Source of the DNA: Zeugodacus cucurbitae
Lineage: Eukaryota; Arthropoda; Insecta; Diptera; Tephritidae
Direction of reading: 5' to 3'
Assembly: GCF_028554725.1 (NCBI RefSeq)
Contig: NC_071671.1
Coordinates: 21,761,501-21,825,500, forward strand
DNA: 64,000 nucleotides
Shown: positions 23,965 to 34,400 of the stretch, one piece after another
How the letters are laid out: each line of letters begins with the position of its first letter
How positions within the stretch are numbered: position 1 is the stretch's first letter
Notes under the pieces: generated by a model
Database searches by the model: none
What the model saw: the letters and a program-made list of their open reading frames with translations, nothing else
Told to the model about the DNA's origin: nothing
Position numbers and translations under genes: made by a program

Positions 23965-25332
23965 GTGAATGCATTAATGAGTGACCAGTGCTCACCTTTT
24001 GAGCAAGGTCACTCGATGAAGAGAACAACATTAATTAATAATGAGTCAAGAGCTCTTTTAACACAAACAACAAACTCAAATGCTGAGTTATTAAATAATT
24101 CAACAAATATGACAACTTTGAACATGCAAAATGTCAGTTCTGCTAATGAATTGAGAAACGAAAGTGATAACACAATGCAATGGCATACTGTGACTAATAA
24201 AAGCCTCAATCAGGCTCTCCCACTATTGATCAAAAACGAACAAAAACAAACAACAATACAAACTTAGCAGATAGCTATAACTCTATTCCAACAACTCTAC
24301 TCAACAACAATAACATCAGCAGCAATTCCAACAGCACAAACATGTTTGCCGGGCTACAAGACGAATCGGATAGAAATAACGTAATGGATCAAAACATAGA
24401 AGAGAATACACCAAAACCACCACCAATTATTGTACCAAATATTAAAGATATTAGCGGTATGATTAAGTATTTCGAAACTATTATTAATAAATCCGCATTT
24501 AGTTATAAAGCTTTGCGAGATGGTCAAATTCGAGTAATGGTAAAATCTATAGAGTCATACAGATCTCTGGTGAAAGATATGAAAAAAAAGAAATTAACTA
24601 CCATACGTAAAAGCTTAAACAAGAGCGTGTGTATAGAATCGTTTTAAAAAACTAACATTTCTCTACTCCAGTAGATGATATAAAAAAAGAAATAGAAGCG
24701 TTGGGTTTTAAGGATAGGTACGTTAGCATATACGAAGTAGATTTACGAATATGCCTTTATGCATGCATTCTGTCGACTTCGAACCAAGCAATGACAATAA
24801 AAATATCTTTAATTTAAAATATCTTGAAAACGCTATTGTTAAGGTTGACCCTTCAAAAAAGGTAAATGATGTTGTACAATGCCATCGCTGTCAAGAGTTT
24901 GGGCATACCAAATCATATTGTACAAAATCGTACAGGTGTGTGAAGTGTGATCTGGACCATGCAACAGCTGAATGCGTTAAAAGTAAAGATACGCCTGCCA
25001 AATGCATTAATTGTTTACAAAACCACCCAGCAAATTACAAGGGATGCAAGGTGTATCAAAACCTTGCCAAAAAATCTAATATGACTGATAAAAGAAACAA
25101 TTTCTCATCATACTCCTATGCCCCTCATAATTTCCCCCAACTGAATAATTATAAACAACCAGAAAATGTGTATGCCAACCCAAATATATCATATGCCGAA
25201 TGTGTTCAAAGTAATTTTAATTCAGAAAACAACGTTCTTGAAAAAATTGAAACCTTACTTTCTAAACAGCTTGAGCTAACTCAAAGTCTGTTTAAAATGA
25301 TGTCCATTCTTTTGGAAAAACTATGCAAGTAG
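23965..25332 (+). pseudogene. J2 ORF1 (gag-like zinc-knuckle protein), frameshifted
   Basis: Three frame segments. 23965-24267 is Asn/Ser/Thr-rich. 24342-24647 ends the leading region with a stretch typical of jockey-clade ORF1 (IKDISGMIKYFETI...KALRDGQIRV). 24751-25332 carries three Cys/His knuckles: CHRCQEFGHTKSYC, CVKCDLDHATAEC and CINCLQNHPANYKGC. Such proteins bind the element RNA. Frame breaks near 24267 and 24647 inactivate it. The ORF1 stop (25330-25332) overlaps or abuts the next frame, which starts at 25323. Confidence 0.8.
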
Positions 25333-25907
25333 GTCTCCGAATAGCTATTTGGAACGCCAATGGTCTGACTAATCATACCGAGGAAGTAAAAATATTCCTA
25401 AATACAAACAATATAGACATTTTCTTAGTGTCTGAAACCCATTTCACAACTAAATCTTATTTCAAAATCATCTGTTATGATGTTATATATGCAAACCATC
25501 CACATAACAGAGCCCATGGAGGTTCCGCCATTTTAATCAAATCCAGAATCAAATATGAATGTCTGGAAGAAGTTAGAGAACAATATCTACAAGCAGCAGG
25601 AGTAAAAGTTAAATGTGATAACCATGAGCTACCAATTTACTCTGTATACTTTCCCCCAAGATTTAACCTTAAAACAGACCAATACGTTGATATTTTTGGA
25701 CAGTTTGGTTCAAAATTTTTGGCAGGTGGGGACTTCAATGCAAAGCACCCTTGGTGGAGCTCTAAGATCATAAATCCAAAGGGCAGAGAACTTGAAAAAT
25801 GTATTACCCAAAGAAATTTTTCCATTTTATCAACAGGCACTCCAACATATTGGCCAAGCGACCCAAGAAAAAAACGTTCTTATATCTTAGATTTACCATT
25901 TCTCTAA
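25323..25907 (+). pseudogene. J2 ORF2 endonuclease fragment
   Basis: 194 codons covering the apurinic-like endonuclease: IAIWNANGL near the start, FLVSETHF, AHGGSAILI, YFPPRFN and the catalytic LAGGDFNAKH. It stops at the expected YILDL region, where the domain should continue, and the RT that should follow is absent. Only a domain fragment remains, so no function is expected. Its start overlaps the ORF1 end by about 10 bp. Confidence 0.85.
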
Positions 25908-26144
25908 AACTCCTTAGATTTAAGTCTGCCAAAAAAAAATGAAAATGTAAATGAAAATGAATTTTTGATGGATGTATTTAATAACCTAAGTTAACTATAT
26001 TTTACTTATGAATATGTAAAAAAAAAGTATACCTTTATGTAGATTTGCTCAAGGACAAATCTACCTCTGCCATTACCTACTAGATCTAATTTACAGAATA
26101 TCTTAATGTAGATAGATTGTAAATAAAAATAAAGTAAAAAAAAA

Positions 26145-26154
26145 GTCTTTATAT
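26145..26154. repeat. Target-site duplication of J2, right
   Basis: Exact match to 23721-23730, directly after the J2 poly(A). Confidence 0.85.
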
Positions 26155-27278
26155 ACAGGGCAGCCTCTGTAGTTAGCAGTGTGATTTCCTCCACAATTAC
26201 TGCATTTTTTATTTGTATCCTCTTTTTTAAGAGTACATTTTGATGTTGGGTGTAAATCACCACATACCACACAAACACTGCGTAGAGTGCAATAAGACTT
26301 GGTATGCCCATACTCTTGGCAGTTGGTGCATTGTACCGGACCATTTCTTTTATGAGGTTCTTCAACGGTAATTCTACGATGTAACAAATATTTTAAGTTG
26401 TATATTGGATGGGTTTCATTCTTTTTAATTGGGTTAGAGTTTTGCAGCAATTCATTTTAAACATTGGTTGTGGTACCTCATTTCTATTGAAGATATTTAC
26501 CACATTTTTAATTCCAAAGCCGCATTCTTCAAGGGCTTCTTTGACATCATTAGATTCTACCGAAGACTCTATGCCTTTTACAACAACAACTAGGCCTTTG
26601 GAGCTCTTCAGTTGATAAGAATAATAGTTTTTATTGTTATTTGACAAAAATATCACTATATCCATAAAACTTTTCTCAGTGTAGGACTGTATTTTAGTTT
26701 CATCTATATTATATATATATGAAAATTGTTAGTACCTACAATTTCACTTAGTTTTGCAACAAGTACATTTGAGCTACGCTCTCGCAAATATATTGGCGGC
26801 GGCTTGGCATTCACGACTGTGGTGGTACCCTTCGCATCGTCGTTCGATCCATTGCTCAGTATGACAAATCTGTTGCCATTTAAAGTTCCTGGCTTATTTG
26901 AATCAAGCGTGCCGGGTTGGCTGCTGACTTTAAAGGACTTGATTTGCTTTTAATATTGACGTAGCGGTCAATACCAATCTGTACAGATGGTGTTTTTCTT
27001 TTTGGTACATGCTCATCTTGCATTGTTTTTCCCTTGGGTGTCCGCTCGTTTGCTGGTACCTGCTTGCTTGCTATTGCCTGCTGTTTTGTTGTTGTGCAAT
27101 GGCTGTTTTGTTCTGCTTCTGTTGATCCCTTCTGCTGATCGGCAGAGCGCTTCGATGACTCATCTTTCTCATCGTTGGATTGTTTACTTGTTGGAGCAGA
27201 TTGTGTAGGCTCAACAAAGCTGAAGTTGGCATTCAGAGAATGCCTACGTCCTTGCTGTTGAGGCTGCGCAGCGCTCAT
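26155..27278 (-). pseudogene. J1 ORF1 N-terminal and zinc-knuckle part
   Basis: Starts at 27278 with MSAAQPQQQGRRHSL and a Gln/Ser/Lys-rich low-complexity region to 26880; stops follow around 26700-26880. 26665-26393 encodes a fold typical of jockey gag (LVVVVKGIESSVESNDVKEAL). 26450-26155 carries three knuckles: CTNCQEYGHTKSYC, CVVCGDLHPTSKC and CSNCGGNHTANYRGC. At least two frame changes break it. The protein continues at 23730 on the far side of J2. Confidence 0.8.
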
Positions 27279-27300
27279 GTTTGTTCTTCTTTGTTTGTTT

Positions 27301-29548
27301 TGCTCACTTGAATTGTGTTATTATTTATTTTTATTGTTTGTAAACTTTTTTGTTTTAGTATTATTTTTTATGCTTTATAATTATCGAGAAACATAATTTG
27401 TTACTCTTAAGAAGAAGGGCACTTGCCTTACTTTGAAGTTCTCTAATAAGAATGCTTATACTTACTATATCTGGTTGTATTTCATGACTTAGATATTTAT
27501 CTATCGATTATGACTTTTATTTTCCCGGTCTTGAAGGCTGGCCAAGTTATTCTAAAGCAATCTTTAAATTTAGTTTAGAGCCATATCTACTTAATATTTT
27601 AAAGGTGCTTACGGCTTCTGTATTAAGCACCGATAATTCCTTCTTCAGGCTCCTTACTAAGTGCTAAGCGTGAACCTCTCCTTATCTGGTTTACTCAAGA
27701 ACTCATCCATATAGTTACAGTTTTAATTACTAGCTCTCTTTAGCTGAACTCATTTGCATTACCATTGTATTCCATTTTAATGGCACTTAGTCAACTTGCC
27801 ATATTTATGCTTGACTTACTCGCTTACGACAACTTAGTATACTTCATAAATATTTATTATTTTGCTCCAATAAACCTGAATACATAATTTTACGCAAGAG
27901 ACGCGGCAAACAGCAGCGAGTTCAAGATCAAGGTCAATCTCGAATTGGGCGCTATAAAGTGAACTTGAACTCCTTCAAATTGCTTCACAGGCTCACATAA
28001 ATGCGAAAGGGAGTTATACACTCACATATTTATGTATGTTTGTACCAATCATAACTAACGGCTAACAATTTGTTTCTTTTACCGCTAAGCCTCATCGAAC
28101 TCCGGGAGCACAACCATTTGCATACATAATGTAAATTTTGTACGTAAAATTTGACTGCTGCACAACTCAGTTTATGAGCATGGCATGATTGACCAAGTCA
28201 TAAAGTTAATTAACTCACTAAATTTTAGTGGCAATGACCGTTCACTTCTAACTTTGCCGCCAAGCTGCAATTCGGTCAACTCGAGCGCCGTAATTTTGCC
28301 TAAAAGTGTTGTTGTGTAGAAAGTTTGCGTTCTTCAATATATTTATACTATACATACATATGTCACATGACCTTGACTTTATTATTAGCCTAGCCACCTA
28401 CGGACACCTGCTTGCCAGCGAAGCAACCTTTTTATATGGAGTCTGATAAATTGGGGCGATTTTAAAGCTTAAAAGCTTAAGCTCTTTACGTAGCACAATT
28501 TGGCGAACGAATTTCCCTAATTTACCGGGTTAAAAAGTCCTTTATGACATAATTTATCTCATAAAATATCATTTATATCTTAGTTAATTCAAATAAATTA
28601 ATATTTATGGTGCTGTATAAATTGAATCAAACAAATCTCTTTATTGAGGTGAACTAAAAGGAGTTCTGTTTTTATGTCAAAGTATATAAAGGATTTAAGT
28701 AATTGCCGCTTATAAATAATATGCTAAGTGAGAGTTTGTGCATCGTCTTTGGAACAAACAAGCGATCCTTAGGGTTGGTATCAGAAAAGTTATTGCGTTT
28801 GATCGCAAACCTAACTAACATCAAACTACAAAGAAAAATACGGCGATAGCTACTTTGGATATATTTTAAGTATTAGTGAATTCGTCACTTACCACTGGGT
28901 CCTCTTTTCTACAACACTAATGATTTTTTATTTTCGTTTTATAATAGTTTTTTTTTTTACAATATTTTGAATTTAACAATAGTTGCGATTTCAACAATAA
29001 AATAATTTCGACAAAAAATGTTACTAAAAACCCACGACGAGGTCTGTCTGCGTCGATGTTGCCTCATACGAATTCGAGAGCAAAAAGCTAGTTTTTTCTA
29101 ATAGTTGATCCCTTTTGTTAACGTTATTGTGTAAAAAGTCTCCAGTGTGATGTCCTCTTGGTGTGCGTTTGTGTGTGTTGAGGTGTGAAGTTCTCGTGAG
29201 AGATTTATGCGTGTGTGTTAATGTGGGTGGTAGATGATGCTATGGTGAGTATGGTGATGGTGATGTGTCAGTGATGCGTATTGGAGCGTGTTAAATGATG
29301 TGTGTGTGGTATGTATTGCTGAATGGTATGTGTACGGGGTAACTAATAGTGTGGTGTGTGGGAGACGGGGCCGATGCTCATTTATACAAGTATAAATGTA
29401 TAGTCATAATATTATAAAGTATTCAAAATAAGTCGTCGGGAATATATTCCTTAACAAATTTATGTAAAATATTTTATCCAATTTATAAAAACATATTTTT
29501 AATAATGCATTTTATACTTTTTCTTTCTCTCCCTTTCACAACCTACAG
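27301..29548. other. Gene-poor DNA upstream of the kinase pseudogene
   Basis: No coding exon recognised. The N-terminal Pkc exons (start codon, pseudosubstrate, first Cys/His half of C1A) should lie upstream of 29549 but I could not find them. 29150-29370 is rich in GT and GATG repeats, and 28890-29370 loosely resembles, in reverse orientation, the CA-rich to A-rich module at 57985-58433. Confidence 0.45.
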
Positions 29549-29580
29549 GGGGTTTGGCAAACAAGGTTTCCAATGTCAAG
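29549..29580 (+). pseudogene. Pkc53E: Pkc53E-like exon: C1A part
   Basis: A 32-nt exon after acceptor CTACAG, encoding GFGKQGFQCQ of the first diacylglycerol-binding C1 domain. The expected GT donor reads ATGAGT at 29581, so normal splicing to the next exon should fail. Confidence 0.8.
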
Positions 29581-30135
29581 ATGAGTTCAAAACATTTATT
29601 ACAAAATTTTCTAACTCAATGACAGAGTGCCTTAAGCCCCACCTACTAAAATATAAACAACAAGAAAATAGAAACAAAACACGAAGAACAAATAAAGTTA
29701 TACAAGTAAAGAAAAGTAGTTAGTGCCAGTATTAATATGAAAGCCCACCACTACAACTTTGCTACAACTATCACTGATAGTCTAAAGAACAATATAAGCT
29801 TAGTACGAGCAGACCCTATAATAGACATATGGTTACTGATTGTGCTTAGAAATACATATAGACACATATGTATATAGTGGTTACATTGTAACCTTCTAAA
29901 CTACTCGTACATATTCACTTAGCTAGTTACATCAATTCCTTGTGCTAGTTTTAGTGCATGTCGCAGCAACAAGCTAACTGTACTTTTACAAACGCTTGCG
30001 GCACAACTTTTGTCCACATTTTAATATTGGCGAAGGACAGGACAGGAAGCAAGACAATATTTTGAAACTGTTTGAGCATCACACTAACTTTTTATGTCAC
30101 ATCACTATCATTCTTGTTCTCTTCTTCTTTTACAG

Positions 30136-30211
30136 TTTGTATGTGGTGCTCAAGCGCTGTCACGAATATGTAACGTTCATATGCCCCAGCAAGGATAAGG
30201 GAATCGATTCC
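30136..30211 (+). pseudogene. Pkc53E: Pkc53E-like exon: rest of C1A
   Basis: Acceptor TTTTACAG and donor GTAAGT are intact. It encodes KRCHEYVTFICPSKDKGIDS. Before it, the exon appears about 4 nt short against the expected VCCFVVH-type sequence: a Cys and Phe are lost and the zinc-ligand His reads Leu, so the zinc site is destroyed and the frame is shifted relative to the preceding exon. Confidence 0.8.
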
Positions 30212-30330
30212 GTAAGTTTTTCTAAAATGAAATATAAAAAAATAAATTTATAAATATAAATAATAATAAAAAATAAAATTTATAATTAATTGCACAAATA
30301 TGAGAATATATAAATATATATACATATATT

Positions 30331-31410
30331 TGGCATAGGAACCGCTTTAAGCGATTATAGCCGAATCCACCAGAGCGCGCCACTCATTCCTCCGTTTTGC
30401 TTTTTGGCGCGTACTGGAAACACCAAGTGAAGCCAGGTCACTTTGCACTTGGTCTTTCCACCGGAGTGGAGGTCGTCCTCTTCCGCGGCTTCCTCCAGCG
30501 GGTACTGCATCGAATACTTTCAGAGCTGGAGTGTTTTCTTCCATCCGTACAACATGACCTAGCCAGCGTAGCCGCTGTCTTTTTATTCGCTGAACCATGT
30601 CAATATCGTCGTATAAATCGTACAGCTCATCGTTCCATCGTCTGCGGTATTCGCCGCTGCCAAGGTACAATCTTCTACAAGAGTGTACAGTTTGTTCTGC
30701 TTTTTCCAGACTAGATAAAGAAGCGAAGCGTATAGGTCTGGTGGTGAATGAGGATAAGCCGAAATATCTCCTGCCATCAAACAAACAGTCAGCGCACTCG
30801 TGTCTTGGCTCCCACATCACTCTTGACAGTCATACCTTTGAAGTCGTAGATAGTTTCGTCTACTTGGGAACCAGCGTTAACAACACTAACAATGTCAGCC
30901 TTGAAATCCAACGCAGAATCACTCTTGCCAACAGGTGTTACTTTGGACTGAATAGGCAATTGAAAAGTAAAGTCCTGATGTATGGCGCCGATGCGTGGAC
31001 GATGACAACATCCGATAAGACGACTCTTGGGGTTTTCGAGAGAAAGGTTTTGCGTAAGATTTATGGTCCTCTGAACATTGGCAACGGCGAATACCGCAGA
31101 CGATGGAACGATGAGCTGTACGATTTATACGACGGCATTGACATAGTTCAGCGAATAAAAAGACAGCGGCTACGCTGGCTAGGTCATGTTGTACGGATGG
31201 AAGAAAACACTCCAGCTCTGAAAGTATTCGATGCAGTACCCGCTGGAGGAAGCCGCGGAAGAGGACGACCTCCACTCCGGTGGAAAGACCAAGTGCAAAG
31301 TGACCTGGCTTCACTTGGTGTTTCCAGTACGCGCCAAAAAGCAAAAAGGAGGAATGAGTGGCGCGCTCTGGTGGATTCGGCTATAATCGCTTAAAGCGGT
31401 TCCTACGCCA
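30331..31410. mobile_element. RTE foldback (copy B): inverted duplicate of an RTE 3' end
   Basis: Two oppositely oriented RTE 3' ends face outward: 30331-30663 (minus) and 31077-31410 (plus), about 333 bp each. By eye they differ at only 6 positions and share a private substitution in the SST codons where related copies have SNW. The 413-bp loop (30664-31076) is further RTE RT sequence in plus orientation with two deletions: one removes the catalytic YADD box, the other about 60 nt before the YGADAWTM motif. AT-rich tails flank both outer ends. A transcript would form a long hairpin. It lies in the intron after the C1A exon. Confidence 0.8.
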
Positions 31411-34400
31411 ACTATATATAAATATAAACTGACAATTTTACAACTATGAGTGTTTCCACTAAATATCTTCAATTCAATTCATAAAGCTATAGAATTGATA
31501 AGTATGATTTTGCTATATAAATGAAATGTCAAATATTTGTCAATGACTGTCAGTGAATTTGACGTAATAAAAAAGAAACTTCAGAATCGAACTATAAATT
31601 TAGATCTGTCTAAATAATGAGCGATTTTCATAATGTCAAATTTAATAGTCATTTAACTGACATTTTTCCAATTTTTATGACTTGTATTTCTATAGCATCA
31701 AGAAGTCTCCTTCATTTTTTGGATGTGATATGATTGATAAATAAAATTACATTTTGTGCTGTTACAAATTGATACATATATGAAATGACACATATTTAAC
31801 CATCACTGTCAGTGAATTTGACGTAATGAAAACCGTACATAATATAGGAACTACTTCAATGAAAAATTAAATATTGACTGATTCAAAATAAAAATAAAAT
31901 GTTTAGGAATTTGACTACAATAATGACAACAGTTGACAGGACTACTGCAAAGCCTTATAACATAACATAAACCTTTAAGAATTTCCTTTTCCAGTAGAGA
32001 AATTTACTACATTAAAATTCACAGACGGCAATTAATTACTATAATCGCTAAACGCATGCGTTTATCGTGTATAATAAACCATAACAACGGTTTACCGCAT
32101 TTTCTAATTTGAATTAAAGACTTAAGTGGCATAAGTTAAGTGAGTTAAATGACTAAAGTCAAACACAATAAGACGAATTTGAACGAAAAATAGAAAAATA
32201 AAAGATTAAATAAATAGCCAGAAATATCATGAAAAACCCTTAAATCCAATAAAACTCACATCAAATATTTATGAATGGAAATTTCGTTGTTAATTTAAGG
32301 CGAACACAAGCACTCATTATTTGTTTTGTCTGTATGTATGTGAGGAGAAAATACGTAGCAAAAGAAAACAATAACTAATAAAATGACAGTTACCGAGACA
32401 AACAAACGTCGCATGCGAAGCATAAACATTTCAATTTGAATAGAAAAATAACAAACAAAATTACAGTAGAGCAACAATTTTAGTTGGTAGGCGGTCACAG
32501 AGAAAGCAAACAACTAATCAACTCGTAAAAAAAATTACAACTTACAAATAACTGTCGTGCCAACTGGCTAACGGTCTGTCTATTTTGCGCTTATTTTTAT
32601 TTTAGACGATTTCCATGAATTTTTTATGAAACATTCCCCCCACTGGAGTGCACTTTATTAAGCGCAATTCACATGTTGTTTTTTTATATGAGCTCGCCAT
32701 GGCGTATGAATAATCAAGGAAGGCGAAGTTGTTAAACCGGCTGATGGTGCTGTCATTTAATATGAGAATATTTCTGCTTTCCGCTTTTTATTATTGCCTT
32801 TATATTGACAAATGAACATATCAAAATTGCTTTGCCTAATGGCTGTAAATTGAGTTGATAGTCTAAATTGTGGCATTTAATTGCAGGAAGTTAAAGTCGA
32901 AATGAAGTAGTAAGTTCAAAAAGGTAAATATAAATGTTTTTTTGTAAATTTTATAATAAATATTTTCATTAAAATCACACCAAAATAAACGAAAAAAATA
33001 TTAAATTATTCCAACTTTTAATTTCTCTGCGGCCAACATACTTACCACTCAAGCATAGTATCTCACCAGGAACAAAAAATTGCTAATACAACTAAATTGA
33101 AAATATCGAAAGCCTTCACTTCTTTTTATAAATAAATCTATTCTCGTCTATCTTTATATTCATTCATTTGAATTGACGAGCGTAATTACCTTTCACAACT
33201 ACGAATTTTTCAATTAGGTGCAGCAAAGATAATAAAAACTAAAAGAAATTGAATTAAAGCTGTGTTGGAAAAATTGTAATCAATTGATAAGCTCTGAACT
33301 GTTATTTAAATAAAGTTGTAAAAGTCAAAACTTTGTTGGAAGCTTTATAGTGCTACTTATTTAACTCACTTTAATGGATTTTTTTGATTAGGAGAAAAGT
33401 TATTTGGAAATGAATATTTGAATTTAAAGTAATGATATGGAAATACGGAAGCTTATTTGAAAATGATTCTTACAAACATTCAATAAATTGTGTTCGTAAT
33501 TGAAAATGCCAAGAAACGACTTTTCACAGTAAGTTGTGAGGAAAGTACGCGATAAGGTCACAGTCTCGTTGAATGAAAGAAGCGGGATGATAAAGCAGTT
33601 GTTATAACAACGTAGCCCACTAGAGGAGATGCATTTCTCAATAGAAGATTTGGCAACAATCTTCCGATGTCCTACCATTATTTGAACAGTGGAAATGGCA
33701 AAAGAGTACCCATAGAGAAGTTCCAGTGCTCAAGAAGCGAAGAAGGAAACACATTTATCAAAATCTGGGTATAGTTGGCAGTTTTTTCAATGCTTTTGTA
33801 AACCCAATACTATGGATCGACTAGTTCATTGATCTCCCAAACGGAAATAGATAATTTTGACTGATATTGAAATAGGATATTTGAGTTCAAGGACGCGTGA
33901 TGCTTTCGATTACAAGTTGAACATACAGTTATCATTATTCTTTGTTTTCGAGTATCAAATTTGGTGTACTTGGAGAATTAATTGGATCTTCACTTGATCC
34001 ATGATCTTTCATCTTTCAAACTCCGCCCATCTGTTGATATCGTCCTATCCAACCCTTACCAATGCCTTCAATCTTCGCAAGTGACCAAGTTTTTTAATGT
34101 TTCTGAAGAATCCGATGGCATTTATCATCATTAAAAGCTGATCAATTTATGTCATTAGTCACTGTTTTGCATAGTTAGACTCGAATATCAGCGCCTACTT
34201 TTAACAAAATGAAATATTTATTTTGCTTTATTTCACTACTCTACAATATGTAGCCAACCTCGTGCATCTATTATAAAACACAGACCAATCACCGAACCGT
34301 TATCAAAAGACTGATACTTTTTCTGACCCTGGATTATCTAACTCCTCATCAAATTCCAATGAAATATAATATTTTTGGCTTAAAAGTCGATCTTATTTTG

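Larger units (their letters stand above)
23731..26144 (+). mobile_element. Jockey-clade LINE (J2), internally deleted, nested in J1
   Basis: A 2.41-kb plus-strand element with 5' UTR, ORF1, an endonuclease and a 3' UTR ending in an A run (26136-26144), flanked by the 10-bp duplication GTCTTTATAT. The whole RT is missing: the endonuclease frame is followed within about 100 bp by the 3' UTR. It is related to J1 but distinct. With both ends present and the middle lost, it resembles internally deleted, trans-mobilised LINE copies. Confidence 0.8.
19173..27300 (-). mobile_element. Jockey-clade LINE (J1), split by two younger insertions
   Basis: A minus-strand LINE with its poly(A) at 19173-19180 (T run on the plus strand), reverse transcriptase at 19308-22135, endonuclease at 22948-23301 and ORF1 in two parts (23448-23720 and 26155-27278). 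It is interrupted by a plus-strand RTE (19724-21251) and a plus-strand jockey-like element (23731-26144). Both interrupters have perfect 10-bp duplications whose removal joins the J1 reading frames. The 5' end is not pinned down; 27300 is approximate. Stops and frameshifts in all domains make it inactive. Confidence 0.8.

Noticed and set aside
29150..29370. GT/GATG-rich tract as a possible regulatory element
   Set aside because: Simple-sequence composition explains it; no recognisable site arrangement.
30331..31410. Foldback explained as a twin-primed (5'-inverted) single RTE insertion
   Set aside because: Twin priming gives two different parts of one RNA. Here both arms contain the same 3' terminal 333 bp, so a duplication or two insertions are needed.
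33424..33678. 84-codon minus-strand frame with a polar Cys/Ser-rich sequence
   Set aside because: No motif, no start context, and the surrounding DNA shows no coding continuation.
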